A DNA stretch of 64,000 nucleotides from Rhyzopertha dominica (GCA_025024175.1 QCXZ01000064.1:54581325-54645324); one strand, 5' to 3'; positions 24,419 through 35,283 are shown, counted from the first letter of the stretch. Program-made: numbers and translations. The notes: a model not told the origin generated them from the sequence alone.

Positions 24419-26697
24419 CAGGGTGATTTTTTGAAAACTTCACACCTTAAATAACTTTAAATATAGCAAAAATTTAAAAATTTGCAAAAACAGGTAAACT
24501 TTTGTTTGCAGGGGGACAACTTTTGAGATAAGTTTTTAATGGATAGCGCTTACTCTCTGAGCAGGGTAGACACCCCTTTAAAAATTTTAAATGGAGCTAT
24601 CCATCTTGTGATACATCATTTGAAAGCTTATTTCACAAAGAGCCTGGCCATGTAATTAGTTTTACCACGTTTAATTTATTGACGGGGTAATAGATTAATA
24701 GTGCCTACGAAACAGGTTGCTTATTAAATTGAATATTTTGGACTCTTTTCAACAAAATGTATTTTATTTTAGAGCGGAAATAAAATTTGTCCTTACGAGA
24801 ACCCAAAATTTAAACAAACAACTTGTAAAAAATATGACACTTAAAAAAACTCCCAGAATACTGAAAATTTTCTTTTAACATTATTATTAACATTAAAGTA
24901 TTTATCATGTAATTTTTTAGAAAGTCCATGTCCACGAAAAAGAAAAATTATTTATTTGTAACTCCAAAAACAGTGTGAACAAAACCATAGAAATTCAAAC
25001 CTTACAATAGATTCTCAAAATGTGCACCACCTCTTTCCATACAATAATACAGACGGTTCTCGAACTCCTGCTGCACTTTTCGGAAAGTTTCAGGTGGAAT
25101 CCTCCTGCACTCGTTAATAATTCTTTCTCGCAGATCGTCCAGGCTAGTAGGTTGTGTTCTATAAACCACAGATTTTAAATGACCCCATAGAAAGAAATCT
25201 AAAGCAGTCAAATCGGGTGATCGTGGCGGGCATTCAATTGTTCCACGCCTACCAATCCAGTGAAGAGGAAATCTATGATTTAACCAATTTCGCACATTAA
25301 TGGCGTAATGAGGTGGGGCTCCATCATGTTGGCAAAACAATTCGTATTCATCCAACATTGGATTTCCTTCAGGGTCACGTTGGTTTTCTATTTGCTCTGT
25401 GATTAAAGGATCAATAACGTTATCAAGTAATTCTAAATACATTCCCCCATTTAGCGTCCCATCAATGAAAATTGGACCTACAATTGCGTTGCCAAGTATT
25501 TCAGCCCAGACGTTCAGCTTCTGAGGAACTTGTGTATGACCTTCTCGAAAAATATAAGGATCTTCGTCACTCCAGTACCTGACGTTATGTTTATTTACAG
25601 AGCCGTTCAAAAAAATGTGCATTCATCACTGAAGCAGATATTGTTTATTAGATTTGAATTTACTATAAACTTTTCTGTCATAATTTCGCAAAATTGCAGT
25701 CTTCTATCGAAGTCATCTTCGCCGAGTTCCTGGAGAGTTTTCATCTTATAGGGATGGAATTTGTGCAGTTTTGTAACTTTCCTTACAGATGAATAAGAAA
25801 GTCCAGTGGCTGTAGAAATGTTACGCAAAGAGCTAGTTGGATCCATTGCAAAATGACCAAGTACTTCAAGTTGGGCCATTTCATCAACGACTCTATTCCC
25901 TGCCCTTTTTTTGTTTACTACAGATCCAGTGTCTGCACGAGATCGAGAATGTACCTAGCGTCAACATTTTTATCGGGGTGCCGTTCGTTAAACACCCTTG
26001 CTGACGCACGAGCACAGCAATGCTCAGCACCGTAAATAAAAATTATTTCTACCCTTTCGGCAGTTGAATAAACCATTATCACTTGGACTCTCACTTTAAA
26101 ATTTCACGCGATTTATAAAAAGGAATGTGAACAAAAAGATGGTCGTCCCAAAGAAGTAGCCAAAAAGTTGAAACAAAAAATTGGAAACACAAAGTAGATA
26201 GTTATTTAGCCAATTCAGTATAAACTGTCGAGTTGCAATATCAAGTAATGTCGAAAGAAAATTTTAAGTATTTTTGGCATTTTGCTTAGGTGTANCAATT
26301 ATTTTTTAACAAGTTTTTTTAGGCTTAAGTAAGGACAATTTTTATTGTAACTGCAAGACAATAAATTTTGTTAAAAAAAAGTCCAAAATATTCCATTTTA
26401 TAAGCCACTTGCTACAATGCACTTTTTGACCCACTACCCCGTCAATGGGTAAAAAATAGTAAAACTAATTACATGGCAAGACTCCTTGTGTAATAAGCTT
26501 TTAAATGATGTATCGTAAGATGGGTAGTTTCATTTAAAATTTTTGAAGGGGTATCTACCCCGCTAAGAGGGTAAGCGCTATCCATTAAAAACTTATCTCA
26601 AAAGCTGCAAACAAAAGTTTACCTGTTTTTGCAAAATTTTTAATTTTTCCTCTATTTAAAGTTATTTAAGGTGTGAAGTTTTCAAAAAATCACCCTG
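24419..26697 (-). mobile_element. Tc1/mariner-like transposon, copy 1
   Basis: A complete 2,279 bp element. It starts CAGGGTGATTTTTTGAAAAC and ends with the inverse, with about 45 bp of inverted-repeat similarity at the tips. TA dinucleotides lie directly outside both ends (24,417-24,418 and 26,698-26,699), the target duplication of the Tc1/mariner superfamily. The transposase is encoded on the minus strand and broken by frameshifts. Two further copies lie at 44,670-46,959 and 56,719-58,375. Confidence 0.92.
25002..26076 (-). pseudogene. Mariner-like transposase, frameshifted (copy 1)
   Basis: From the ATG at 26,074-26,076 the N-terminus (MVYSTAERVEIIFIYGAEH, then ARASARVFNERHPD) is the helix-turn-helix region (DUF4817-type). 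The middle part (25,607-25,879: LSYSSVRKVTKLHKFHPYK, ELGEDDFDRRLQFCEIMTE) ends FSDECTFF with the first catalytic Asp. The C-terminal part (25,002-25,622) has YWSDEDPYIFREGHTQVP, QHDGAPPHYAINVRNWL (second Asp) and PPRSPDLTALDFFLWGHLK (third Asp, 36 residues on by my count). It cuts and pastes DNA at TA sites in living relatives. Two frameshifts, after the GQGIES region and in a seven-T run after ECTFF, disable it; some bases are also missing near 25,936. Confidence 0.9.
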
Positions 26698-26699
26698 TA

Positions 26700-27429
26700 T
26701 ATGAAATATTATTTACAAACGTATAAACGCTGTTTAACAAATATCGAAAGTTCTTACTGCAATTGTACCAGCAATACTTTCAGACTACGGATGAATCAAA
26801 CAATTTCACATGCTACTCGTTTGTACATACCTAAAAAAAGAACTGNTTGACTCGGCGGGCAGGTCAAGATGTAGAATGTGCCGTGTCATCGTTAGCGATT
26901 AGGATGCATTCCATGTGACTGAGGTTTCTCGACTATGTTTGTGCAAATTTTGGGGTGTTAAACAATAGCCGTTGAGACGTACCCGCGTTTAAGCACAATG
27001 CGAAAACGTGACTGGGGTGTCTGCGCTTCTGTAAAAAATTAAGCCGGATTTGGGTCTTTCAAGTTAGATTGTAGGCAGGCGATCTTTTTTGATAATTTGG
27101 CATTCTGTGATTTTTTTTAATTATGGTTCTCCAAATGTGTTTTGAGTTATAATTATTAGATAACTTGTCAAAGATATTGCATGACGTTATGCAGTATTTG
27201 GCGCGGCTGATGCCATAGAGATAATTTAATTGAAAATGCACCTAAACAAATAATGTTTATACTTATGTTTTTTATATATGTATCTATTATTCTTCTTTTG
27301 TATGGATTTTGTTCCCTTGTTAATATAATATTTTAGTATTGTTGTAATCGAACTGGAGTAATGTTGTGCTATTATCTAATTGGCGTTGTCTTATTCTGTT
27401 TTTTAAGTATTGAGATGATTGATTAAAAA
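26700..27429. other. Unassigned intergenic DNA
   Basis: No supported feature. N at 26,846. Confidence 0.45.
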
Positions 27430-28120
27430 ATCACTTCTACACAATAACGGAGGAGCTAGATGAAGAAAGAATACCAAAAATATCATATATGCAATGTCAT
27501 GGACGTTACGTGGATGACATATTCATTATAGTACAACAAACGAAAACAAATGACATCCAATCAATATTCAATAGCTCACATTAAATTGAAAAAACAACAC
27601 TATAAACTTTCTCTCAATAAAAAATAAAACAAAATATTCACCACAAAACCAACATTATCTGGCTGATACCTAAATTACAGATCTAACCAACCCAAAACAC
27701 AAAAAACAGTAATAAAAGCTATAACGGAAAGAGTCATAAAATTAACAGACCCCCAAAACAGAACAACATCCATAATAAAAGCACGAAAATTACACAAAAC
27801 AACTACCGTATAAAAATAATAAAAGACATCACAAAGAATATAATTAATGAAATATACAAAACCACTAGACAAAAAAATAACAACAAACACACTGACATGA
27901 CTTACACAACGCTACCATACATCCCACTACTTTCCCACAAACTACACAACATACTAAAATTATACAACATACAAGTAACACACAAATCAACACATCAAAA
28001 CAAATCTACATACAGCTATAAACTGAAACCCCAAAAGATTACATCACACACACACAGTATACAGCAACCCATGTAAAACTGCAACAAACAATACATTGAA
28101 CGATTTCTAATTCATATATC
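27430..28120 (+). pseudogene. Ancient Penelope-like RT relic
   Basis: Plus-strand remains of a PLE open frame. Near 27,510 comes YMQCHGRYVDDIFIIVQQTK (motif C, YVDD). Further on is an A/C-rich stretch reading LPYIPLLSHKLHNILKLYNI (the PLE RT tail pattern YIPGLSxKLxNILKxxNI), then the CNKQYIE-like start of a GIY-YIG domain near 28,090. Internal stops are frequent and the base composition has drifted towards A and C. It is the oldest-looking of the three PLE copies in the window. Confidence 0.7.
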
Positions 28121-28620
28121 CAACCAGTGCAGGTTTCTTCCAAATACTTAGTTCTCGCTTGATAACATTTTTTTTTGTAATCTACGGTCACCGTTTAGAT
28201 TTGTCTCGTCATAATCCAAAATATTACATGGCGGAATTGTTAATAAATCCTTTGCAGTTCGCGTATGAATAATATTTCGGACAAATCTTTTGCATAACTG
28301 TGGATGTCGTTCCGAGTAGGACTATATACATCTAACGTCAAAGGCAGTAACTTGAAGTTCAAAAGTAGACATGGTAAATAGATCTTCTTCAATCATTTTT
28401 TTCTTATTGGTCGCTAAAAATTTGTTGTTGTCCATGAGTTTCAACCAAGCAATAATTTCAGGGATCCCGTATTCTTCGGCAGCTCCATGGAAATATATTT
28501 TGTTGTTTGAAGGGTCAACGCTTTCAAAATAACCCCAGGACATGTCTTGAACTCTACGTAGCCTTCTAAAATCGCTATAAACAACCCAACCAACTAAAAC
28601 GCATGTTTTGTTTTGTGGTA
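28120..28620 (-). pseudogene. Possible pogo-like (DDE_1) transposase relic
   Basis: On the minus strand, IPPCNILDYDETNLNGD (near 28,200-28,250) resembles the first catalytic region of pogo/psq-type DDE_1 transposases, where NYDETN is followed by DDPG and a KRG-KYPE segment; here KYLEETC-like sequence follows. Just upstream, a 73-codon frame (28,322-28,543: MSWGYFESVDPSNNKIYFHG, then EEYGIPEIIAWLKLMDNNKF) could be part of the same protein, but I cannot place it in the family. Stops and shifts separate the pieces. Confidence 0.4.
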
Positions 28621-29159
28621 GGATATAGCCATTACGAAAGTGCTTGCCGACAATTGATTTGAGGCTTTATACATTCTGCTAAAAATAAGGTAATGCAGTA
28701 TTAGTAAAATTTCAAAATAAAGTTCACTGAGTGACATTTGTTCGTGAGGATGCGGAGCAAATGTCACAAAGTAACACAAACAATAAATTGTTGATTAGCC
28801 TTGTTTTACAATAATTAGAATGAACATCAAGTTTAGCTTCCGCGCTGTTCTAATAAACTGGTATGAAATGGTACCCGAAAATGTAGCTCATATTTGAATT
28901 TAAAAGCACTTGCGTGACCACTTCAATGAACTTACTTTTTCTAGTGAAGAAAATACAAAAACAGAATAATCGGATGCGGAAGAGAATTTGTGTATTTAGA
29001 TCAATATTGGTCAGTAACAAATGAAATGATTAAAAGGTAACTTCAGTACAAAAAGACCGTATGCAATTATCTGAAGTGGAAGCTTTTTACCCACCTAAGT
29101 GGAAACACTCTTCTTAGCGGATCCTTAGCTGGAATTAGAGGTCACTTCTGGATATAACA

Positions 29160-29530
29160 TTATGTCCAAACAATAACGTGAATCTGTTTTAAAAAAATGT
29201 TGATTTATTCTTCCAAATCAGTTTCGTATCCTTTAAAGTAATCCTCACCCAATGCAATGCACTTATGCCAATGTTCTTCCAACTCTCTAAACAAGCTGAC
29301 AGTACTTTTCTGGTATGGCCTTCAATACTTTTTGTCGATTCTGCTTTTATTTTCTCGGTCGTGTCGACACGGTGTCCACAGAGTGGTCTTTTGAGTTTAA
29401 GCAATAGAAAGAAGTCACTCGGTGCTAAGTAAGGCGAATACGGAGGGTGATGAACGATATGAGTTAAATTTATGACGAAATAGTTTTGAATTATCAATAC
29501 TGTGTGAGCTGTTGTATTATAACGATGCAA
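29160..29530 (-). pseudogene. Mariner transposase C-terminal relic
   Basis: A 113-residue minus-strand frame matching the end of classical mariner transposases: HRYNTTAHTVLIIQNYFV (family HDNAPAHT), HPPYSPYLAPSDFFLLLKLK (family YSPDLAPSDYHLF), RPLCGHRVDTTEKIKAES and CLESWKNIGISALHWV. The third catalytic Asp is replaced by Tyr (SPYLAP), and the Asp of the HDN motif is also lost (HRYNT). The upstream two thirds of the gene are missing. No inverted repeats are found, so this is an isolated fossil different from the three CAGGGTG elements. Confidence 0.8.
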
Positions 29531-29684
29531 AACCTATAGCTCTGTCCATAATTGGGTATTATCACTTTTTTTTTAATTACGTAAAATGAATATTGAAGTG
29601 CATATATATCGTATGCCGTGTTAAAAAAAAAACCAAAAAAAAATTTGTAGGTAGAGAATTTCAGGTCTGAAATTCGAATCTTAG

Positions 29685-30704
29685 AGGTCCCCGCCAAAAC
29701 GCTTCTATTCAAGGTTATTCAACTCGTGACGTCAAGTGTCATGTAAACATTACCGAGGAGCGTGCTGTTTAATGGTGTAGTATCATTCTTGTATTGAAAA
29801 AGCTCTTGTGTGGTGTTTATTGAAAGGATGGTGTTAGAGGTCGCACGAAAAAGTGATTTGTGTAGTTTCACAAGCATCTATTATGCGTGGAAAACAAAAC
29901 AAGTGTTGTTTTGTACATGGTTATAAAAGTAGTTCAGTCAGTACAGCTAACAAAATTTTTGTAACCGTTCCTCGAGATTATCAACGTATGGAAAAGTTGT
30001 TTAAGGCCCCTAGACGTGATATGCCGAAATCACAAAGTTTGTTTTTCTGTTGTGAAAATCATCTTAATTATTACTGTAAGTTTTATTATTCTTTTTGGGG
30101 TTATAAGTGTTTACCATTCAGTTTCCATTTTGTTATAGCTTGAAAAGGATATAAAAATTATATGCGTTTTAAGTTGATAAAGGGAAATGTTATAATAAAG
30201 AACAACGTTGTTCCCTATATATTCGACTATTAGCCAGACCGGAAACGAGCCGCAAGAGCCCCGACAATAAATGGCAATTTATATTTATTCTAAAATAAAT
30301 GGAAAGTTTAGGGTGCATTTTTGATTCTTACATTTTTATGTATACAAACAGTATGTTTCCAACAATCCACTGTGATCAAGTTATGAATGCTACGTTAATT
30401 TGATAAAAAGTTCACTTATGCTGTTGCTTTTGCTTTTACGTTCCTCATCTCCGCCGCGTTGAACAGCTCGTCGCTGTACACAAATTCCACGACAGTGAAC
30501 ATGCCTTCAGAAGTCATAACTCACAAGTATTTCACTTTTTCTTGGCGTATTTTAGTTCACTTGCCACAAAATGAACGTAAACAACAAACTGATAAATTGA
30601 CGGGCTGAGTCTGACGCGTGACGCGCTGATCCCAGATGTAAACAAGCGGCCATTTACAAGACACCTGACGTCACGGCCAGTATGTTCGCGTTTTGGCGGT
30701 CCCT
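29685..30704 (+). mobile_element. TTAA-flanked THAP element, Kolobok-like
   Basis: A segment of about 1.02 kb whose two ends are inverted repeats. The left end reads AGGTCCCCGCCAAAACGC, then CGTGACGTCAAGTGTCATGT; the inverse of the right end reads AGGGACCGCCAAAACGC, then CGTGACGTCAGGTGTCTTGT. It is followed by TTAA at 30,705-30,708 and preceded by TTAG at 29,681-29,684, compatible with a TTAA target duplication with one change. A THAP-type zinc finger exon lies inside. Kolobok elements use TTAA sites and carry THAP domains. The P-element superfamily also has THAP but makes 8 bp duplications, so Kolobok fits better. No DDE part is left. Confidence 0.6.
29883..30075 (+). CDS. THAP zinc-finger first exon inside transposon
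   Basis: Starts MRGKQNKCCFVHGYKSSS, then NKIFVTVPRDYQRMEKLFKA, PRRDMPKSQSLFFCCENHL. This fits the start of a C2CH THAP domain (CxxC-like pair, a PxD/K-rich middle, then CxxH), which in transposons binds the element's own ends. The frame runs into a good splice donor (TTACT|GTAAGT at 30,076), so this is exon 1; a matching downstream exon is not seen before the right inverted repeat. Residues 1-64 are intact. The family usually has a conserved Trp near the middle, and here the RMEKLFKAPRR region lacks it. Probably a remnant of a transposase gene. Confidence 0.5.
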
Positions 30705-30708
30705 TTAA

Positions 30709-32640
30709 ATATTCACATTTTTAATATTAAAAATACACCTTACGATCCATTTTTTCGAATTTATAAGCTGCCACAGCTGTTTTGTGGATTAGATGCTTCC
30801 TATTAATATGTAATTTAATAAAATATAAATATATAGCAAATACCCAATTCCGGAATGTGCTGCGAATAGTATCACGCAAACGACCCTTGTTAACAGTTCA
30901 GGAATTCATATTGTACCTACTATCCCATCAACGAGAAGTGCCAACATGGCCTCCATTTTTGAATGACTTTAGTGTTTTTTTTTTAGGCTTTGGTTTACCT
31001 TTTGCACCATATTCGCACGATTGATTGTTTTATGACGTCTTGGTGGTCAACAATCATTGTTTCACAGATGTCTACGCAAGTTTTTGGAACACAACAAATG
31101 GTATTCACCGAACCCTTGATAAGCCAACGGTATTAATAAGGTCTCTTATTAATAACGATTTTCGAACGCAAGATTTTTGATCTGACTATGATGGTCGTCC
31201 GGGACGCTGTTCGTCCTCAACGCCTTCTATGCCCTCTCTTTAAAATCTTTGTACCATTTGTAAACATTTTTTTCGACATAATATCATCACCAAAGGACTT
31301 TTGTAATATTCTCAACGTGTCCGCGGCATATTTTTTTTATTCTGCAAACACAATTTAATACAAATTATTTGCTTAACAAAATCTTACTGTCACTATGTAT
31401 CGATAAACTCAGATTCGTATGTTACAAAAACACGAATAGCTCTGTAGCAATTCAATATACTGACTTGAAACTGTTTATAGATATCAACGACTACTACCAA
31501 CTTACAAAAAATATCTGTGTGCTTTCATGGTATGAAATAAACAAGTATTTCACCTTATTTTTTAGACATTTCGACGTTTTATTTATCTTAAACAATAATT
31601 ACAACTTGACAAAGAACATGACTTGTTACCCCACACGAAGAGCAAAACGAAATCAAAAAAGTTTGATTGGCCACCACTTCTCTTTGACGTCTTAAATACA
31701 ATATCACACAGATTGAATCGGTTATATTAAAAAAAAAATCCAATAAAGACGGGTATTCCTTAAACAATGCTCGTGGCAACAGTGCATTCGCGGAAAACCG
31801 AATCGAACACCGCTATCGAGATATCGTGAACGAATATAATAAATCGCTCAAACAAGTTACGGATCCCGCGGTTCAGTTCACGCATGAATGACTGGCTACT
31901 TTTTAGTGAACTTTCTGCGGATGCGTTCTGAATGTTAACCGCCTTAAACTGAGGTTTCTCGGCCCCGGTTGTTTATTATGACTGATTGACCGTCTTGCCG
32001 AGTATGCGGCAACTGGATGGAAGGTGTCTGGACAACGGAGTTATTAAATTTACTCTTCGCAACGACCGCTTGCCGCTGTTAAATGTTGGGACGGAAGGCA
32101 TGCACATAGGTAGAATTCTTGATTTTGGCGAATGATCGGGACACAGTCGAATAGAAAATCTACATGCCCTTTTTCTCCAGAATAGATAAAAATGGCGCCT
32201 CGGCTTCAAAAATACGTCTCATTTGTAGGTCTGTTTTGCTTCTTGTGTAATTAATTGGCTCATTTTGTATTGTCCCTTCCTGTCAAAGTAATGACTAAGA
32301 CTTGGTTGATTCTGAAGTTTATGACTCTTAGTCTTTTTCAAATAATTACTCTAATTTCAAAAAAGGCAGAAACTTCGCACTTAATAATTTATGTCGGGGT
32401 GGTAATGCTTATACTTGCCGTTGAACACCCATTGAGACGAGCTCCTCTTGATTTTAGCAATTTGACCCCCTTCTACTGACGTGGTTAGATCAAGAATTAC
32501 TTGTGTTTCTAACAGCACAATTTGTGTAATTTTTTGAACTCCTCTCTATTAACGATCTGCCTATATTTGTTGATATCACGAGGTGAAGTAACGGTCGATT
32601 ACTAACGTAGAGAATTGAAACAATTAAGGGTATGTCGACC
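30709..32640. other. Unassigned intergenic DNA
   Basis: Frames such as 31,369-31,695 have no domains. No repeats recognised. Confidence 0.45.
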
Positions 32641-32681
32641 TGAATATTGTACACAAAGAGTACCCTCTTTTCTTTTTAGCT

Positions 32682-32714
32682 AAGCTTTCGACTTTTATTC
32701 AAAGTCTTCTTCAG
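32682..32714 (-). ncRNA. Hammerhead-like motif 1 (PLE end)
   Basis: The minus strand reads CTGAAGA, A, GACTTT, a 5 nt loop, AAAGTC, GAAAGCTT. The CUGANGA and GAAA cores flank a perfect 6 bp stem II. One extra A sits before stem II compared with the canonical hammerhead. The AGCT palindrome after GAAA could serve as a mini stem III in a dimer. Confidence 0.45.
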
Positions 32715-32995
32715 AGCGTCTACAATAACATAACTGTAAAAAATTAAAAGTTTTAAATTCTACTTACAGAAATTTGAGATTAATTGTACATAGTGTTAAT
32801 ACATAATATAAAGATATTTTCCAAAATATTTATGATATTGTATTCCTCACGAACAGTTTAAATTCAACGAAATTATAAAATACTCTGAATATCCTTCAGT
32901 CAAAAAATACTTTACATATGGTTTGAAGGCTTCCGTGGCTGTTGTCGATGACATGTTGTTTTCCGGGATGGTTATCACGTTGGTTATTAGACCTT

Positions 32996-33029
32996 GACGT
33001 TTCGACACTCATGTCGGTGTCTTCCTCAG
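32996..33029 (-). ncRNA. Hammerhead-like motif 2 (PLE terminal repeat)
   Basis: The minus strand reads CTGAGGA, A, GACAC, an 8 nt loop, GTGTC, GAAACGTC. The core CUGANGA and GAAA are intact, stem II is 5 bp, and GAAACGTC is the short-stem-III form described for PLE ribozymes, with cleavage expected after GTC. The extra A before stem II is shared with motif 1, so activity is uncertain. Confidence 0.5.
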
Positions 33030-33085
33030 AAGCAGCTCTGAAACTGAAGTGTCCTAGTCCGCTCGGGTATTTATACTCGTCCGGG

Positions 33086-33385
33086 TCACTGACGCGTGGG
33101 CGTTGTTACGCATGACCGGTTTCCAGATTCCAGGTCTCGGTTATAATTGTGCGGGTTCTTCTGGATTTCGATGGCTTCCTTGTACAGTCTCGGCCAGAAT
33201 CTCGCTTCCCTCGACAGCATTTGTGCTTCCTCGAATTTGATGATGTGGCCAGTCTCCATTCGATGTTCTGCTACAGCCGACCTATCACCTTGCCGATCTC
33301 TGGTGTCCCTCATGTGCTCCTTGATTCTCGTGCTGATGTATCTTCCGGTTTGGCCGATGTAAACCTTCCCACAGCTGCAGAGCAC
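33086..33385 (-). pseudogene. PLE GIY-YIG endonuclease domain
   Basis: A 100-residue minus-strand frame with CSCGKVYIGQTGRYISTRIK (the GIY-YIG core with the conserved Tyr and Gly, then the Arg-bearing helix), EHMRDTRDRQGDRSAVAEH, METGHIIKFEEAQ, and ARFWPRLYKEAIEIQK (helix with the conserved Glu), then HNYNRDLESG near the C-terminus. This nicks the target in intact PLEs. The domain looks intact, but its upstream RT is inverted on the other strand, so it cannot be expressed as part of a normal polyprotein. Confidence 0.85.
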
Positions 33386-33656
33386 TACAGAAGAACGGAT
33401 ATCCTAAGACACAGATTGAGAAGGCTATCAACAAGCAACCACGAAGGAAGGAACCAGAGGAGAACATCGCTGCAGCATACCCGCCCTACGTCAATGGATG
33501 TACAGATAAGATCGGACGGATGCTGAGAAGACATCATATAAACACCATCTTCACCGCCCCGAGAAAGATAGCTAACGCCTTTCCGAAATATCGTTCGACA
33601 ACTGAGGAGCTACAAACACAAGGTGTGTACAGCATCCCATGCATATTTTGGCAAAT
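33378..33656 (+). pseudogene. PLE RT tail, inverted segment
   Basis: The plus-strand frame reads ALQKNGYPKTQIEKAI, then AAYPPYVNGCTDKIGRMLRR, HHINTIFTAPRKIANAF and LQTQGVYSIPC. This corresponds to the RT thumb/tail of PLEs (pattern PYxxGxTDKIGxxLKxHxIxTxF, then GVYxIPC), which in normal copies leads straight into the GIY-YIG domain. It ends at TGC (33,640-33,642), after which LINE sequence starts. RT catalytic motifs are not included, so the segment is 5' truncated as well as inverted. Confidence 0.8.
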
Positions 33657-33841
33657 CTAATGAATTATGTGTAGTTTGATTATTGCCTATAGGGATCCTC
33701 CTTCGCGTATTTTGGTGAGAAGTTATGTTTGAGAATTATGTTACTTGATATAACTTGAAGTTGTTTTGTCTTTTGATGATTGTTGAGATGAAAACAAGTT
33801 ACTTCTGTCTTCAATAGATTAGCGCCAAGTTTTGAAATGGC
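33650..33841 (-). mobile_element. Jockey-like LINE, part downstream of the LTR insertion
   Basis: On the minus strand this continues the RT frame interrupted by the LTR element: EIMNCH at 40,716-40,735 resumes as HFKTWR here. The same stretch occurs contiguously in the sister fragment at 43,260-43,400 (ATTATGAATTGC, then TGGCGC, GAAGACAGAAGTAACTTG, TTTTCATCTCA). It has stops and is old relative to the LTR insertion. Confidence 0.75.
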
Positions 33842-35234
33842 TGTAACGAAGTTACAAACCGGGCCTTAGTCAAGTTTCAATCCGCGGCCGTATATCTGTC
33901 TCAAGTCCGCGATTCGCGGAGTTCGGACGAACAACACATGCTGGCGCCACTAGTCAGCTCTCTTGTTCCTCCCGCTCCAGCCGATGTAAATAAAAGCTGT
34001 GACCGTCCACTGCTCGATTGAGTGGTGACCGACCTATCGTCCGATCCACTCGCAGCGATACCTAGGTGAGGGAGCTCCGTCACTCTCACCACATCGCTTG
34101 CTTAGCCGTATAAGCCCGCGTGCTGCGCGTTGTCACAGCCGCCGTAGTGCGGGGGAGCCGCTATTTGATGCACAGTGTATGGTAGCTTTCCGTGCAGTTT
34201 GTGTCTTGTCAGCGACTCGTACCGCGCACAGGGGGTTGCTGAGGGGTTTCTAATACACGGTAGCTTTCCGGGTATTACAGACTCGTAGGCAGCTCTCTTG
34301 CTCGACCGTTGTTTGTCCGTGTGTTTCGCGTTGTCACGACCGCCGTAGCCCGGGGGAGCCGTTGTTTGATGCACGGTGTATGGTAGCTTTCCGTGCACCT
34401 TGTATCTTGTCAGCGACTCGTACCGCACGCAGGGGGCTGCTAGAGAGTTTCTAATGCACAGGTAGTTTTCCGGGTATTACAGACTCTTAGGCAGCTCTCT
34501 CTTGTTCGACCGTTATTTGCCCGTGTGTTTCGCGTTGTCACAGCCGCCGTAGTCCGGGGGAGCCGTTGTTTGATACACGGTGTATGGTAGTTTTCCGTGC
34601 ACTTTGTATCTTGTCAGCGACTCGTACCGCACGCAGGGGGTTGCTAGAGAGTTTCTAATGCACGGTAGCTTTCCGGGTATTACAGACTCGTAAGGCAGCT
34701 CTCTCTCTCTTGCTCGACCGTTATCTTCACGCGCTGGTATTCACGTTCTTTTTGTCTTACACTCTCGCTCCGACTAGCTCCTTTTATTATCTCATACTAA
34801 GAGCCGCGTTGCAACCGTACTATAAAATTACATAACCGTAGCTTGACCGAGGCTTACTTAAGAAGGGGTTCCGTTTTGTTTATAACCGCTATTAAGTTTT
34901 GTTGTTTTGAAAATAAACCGTGTTTTAGGCGATTGCTGGTTTTCTTTCTGCTCGCACCGCTTGCTTCCCCGCATCCCGCTAACATCCCTTTCAGCTTGCG
35001 GCATCCACCCTCGGGGTTGTTCCCTGGAGTGCCGATCTTCACTGCAGCTACCCTGGTCTGCACACGTAAGAGGGATCGTGTGTAGTGGTCTGAGGAGCAT
35101 ACCTCAGGATAATAAAAAACTGGCGCCCGAGAAACCGTTTTGACGCTGAGCTTAGTGCTTACGTCACTCATTACGTAACCGTCCGCCCTCCGATCCGAAG
35201 GCCCGTTCCGCCGCTCCGCGAAAAAGGCGTCACA
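33842..35234 (+). repeat. Left LTR (1,393 bp)
   Basis: Starts TGTAACGAAGTTACAAACCG and ends AAGGCGTCACA. It contains three tandem units of about 203 bp (34,126-34,735), a possible TATA-type CTATAAAATT at 34,820, an AATAAA at about 35,110 and one ATTACGTAAC at 35,170-35,179. The promoter and poly(A) sites for the element's RNA should lie here, but their exact positions are inferred. Confidence 0.92.
34126..34735. repeat. Three tandem ~203 bp units inside the LTR
   Basis: Units begin at CGCGTTGTCAC positions 34,126, 34,327 and 34,531. Each contains CCGCCGTAG, GGGGGAGCCG, GTGTATGGTAG, TTTCCGTGCA, GTCAGCGACTCGTACCGC and CGGGTATTACAGACTC. The same array is present in the right LTR (39,607-40,216). 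Tandem units in an LTR often lie in the enhancer region. Confidence 0.85.
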
Positions 35235-35237
35235 TTT

Positions 35238-35260
35238 TGGCGCCCTACGAGCAGGGACCG
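35238..35260 (+). promoter_or_regulatory. Primer-binding site region
   Basis: TGGCGCCCTACGAGCAGGG starts 3 nt after the left LTR. TGGCGCC followed by an AGGGAC-like block is a typical tRNA-primer complement. I cannot name the tRNA with certainty; a Lys-like 3' end is possible. Confidence 0.6.
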
Positions 35261-35283
35261 TTTTACTTCGAGGAGGAGCCGGA

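Larger units (their letters stand above)
32641..33649 (-). mobile_element. Penelope-like element with inverted 5' segment
   Basis: The right part (about 33,378-33,649) encodes the RT tail on the plus strand and stops at the residues GVYSIPC. The left part (33,086-33,385) encodes the GIY-YIG domain on the minus strand and begins at CSCGKVYIG. In a normal PLE these two pieces are contiguous in one orientation (GVYSIPC joined to CGKVYIGQTG). The copy is thus broken exactly there, with the 5' piece flipped. The 3' portion runs left through a terminal repeat with two hammerhead-like motifs to about 32,640. The element lies beside or within the minus-strand LINE that resumes at 33,650. Confidence 0.75.
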
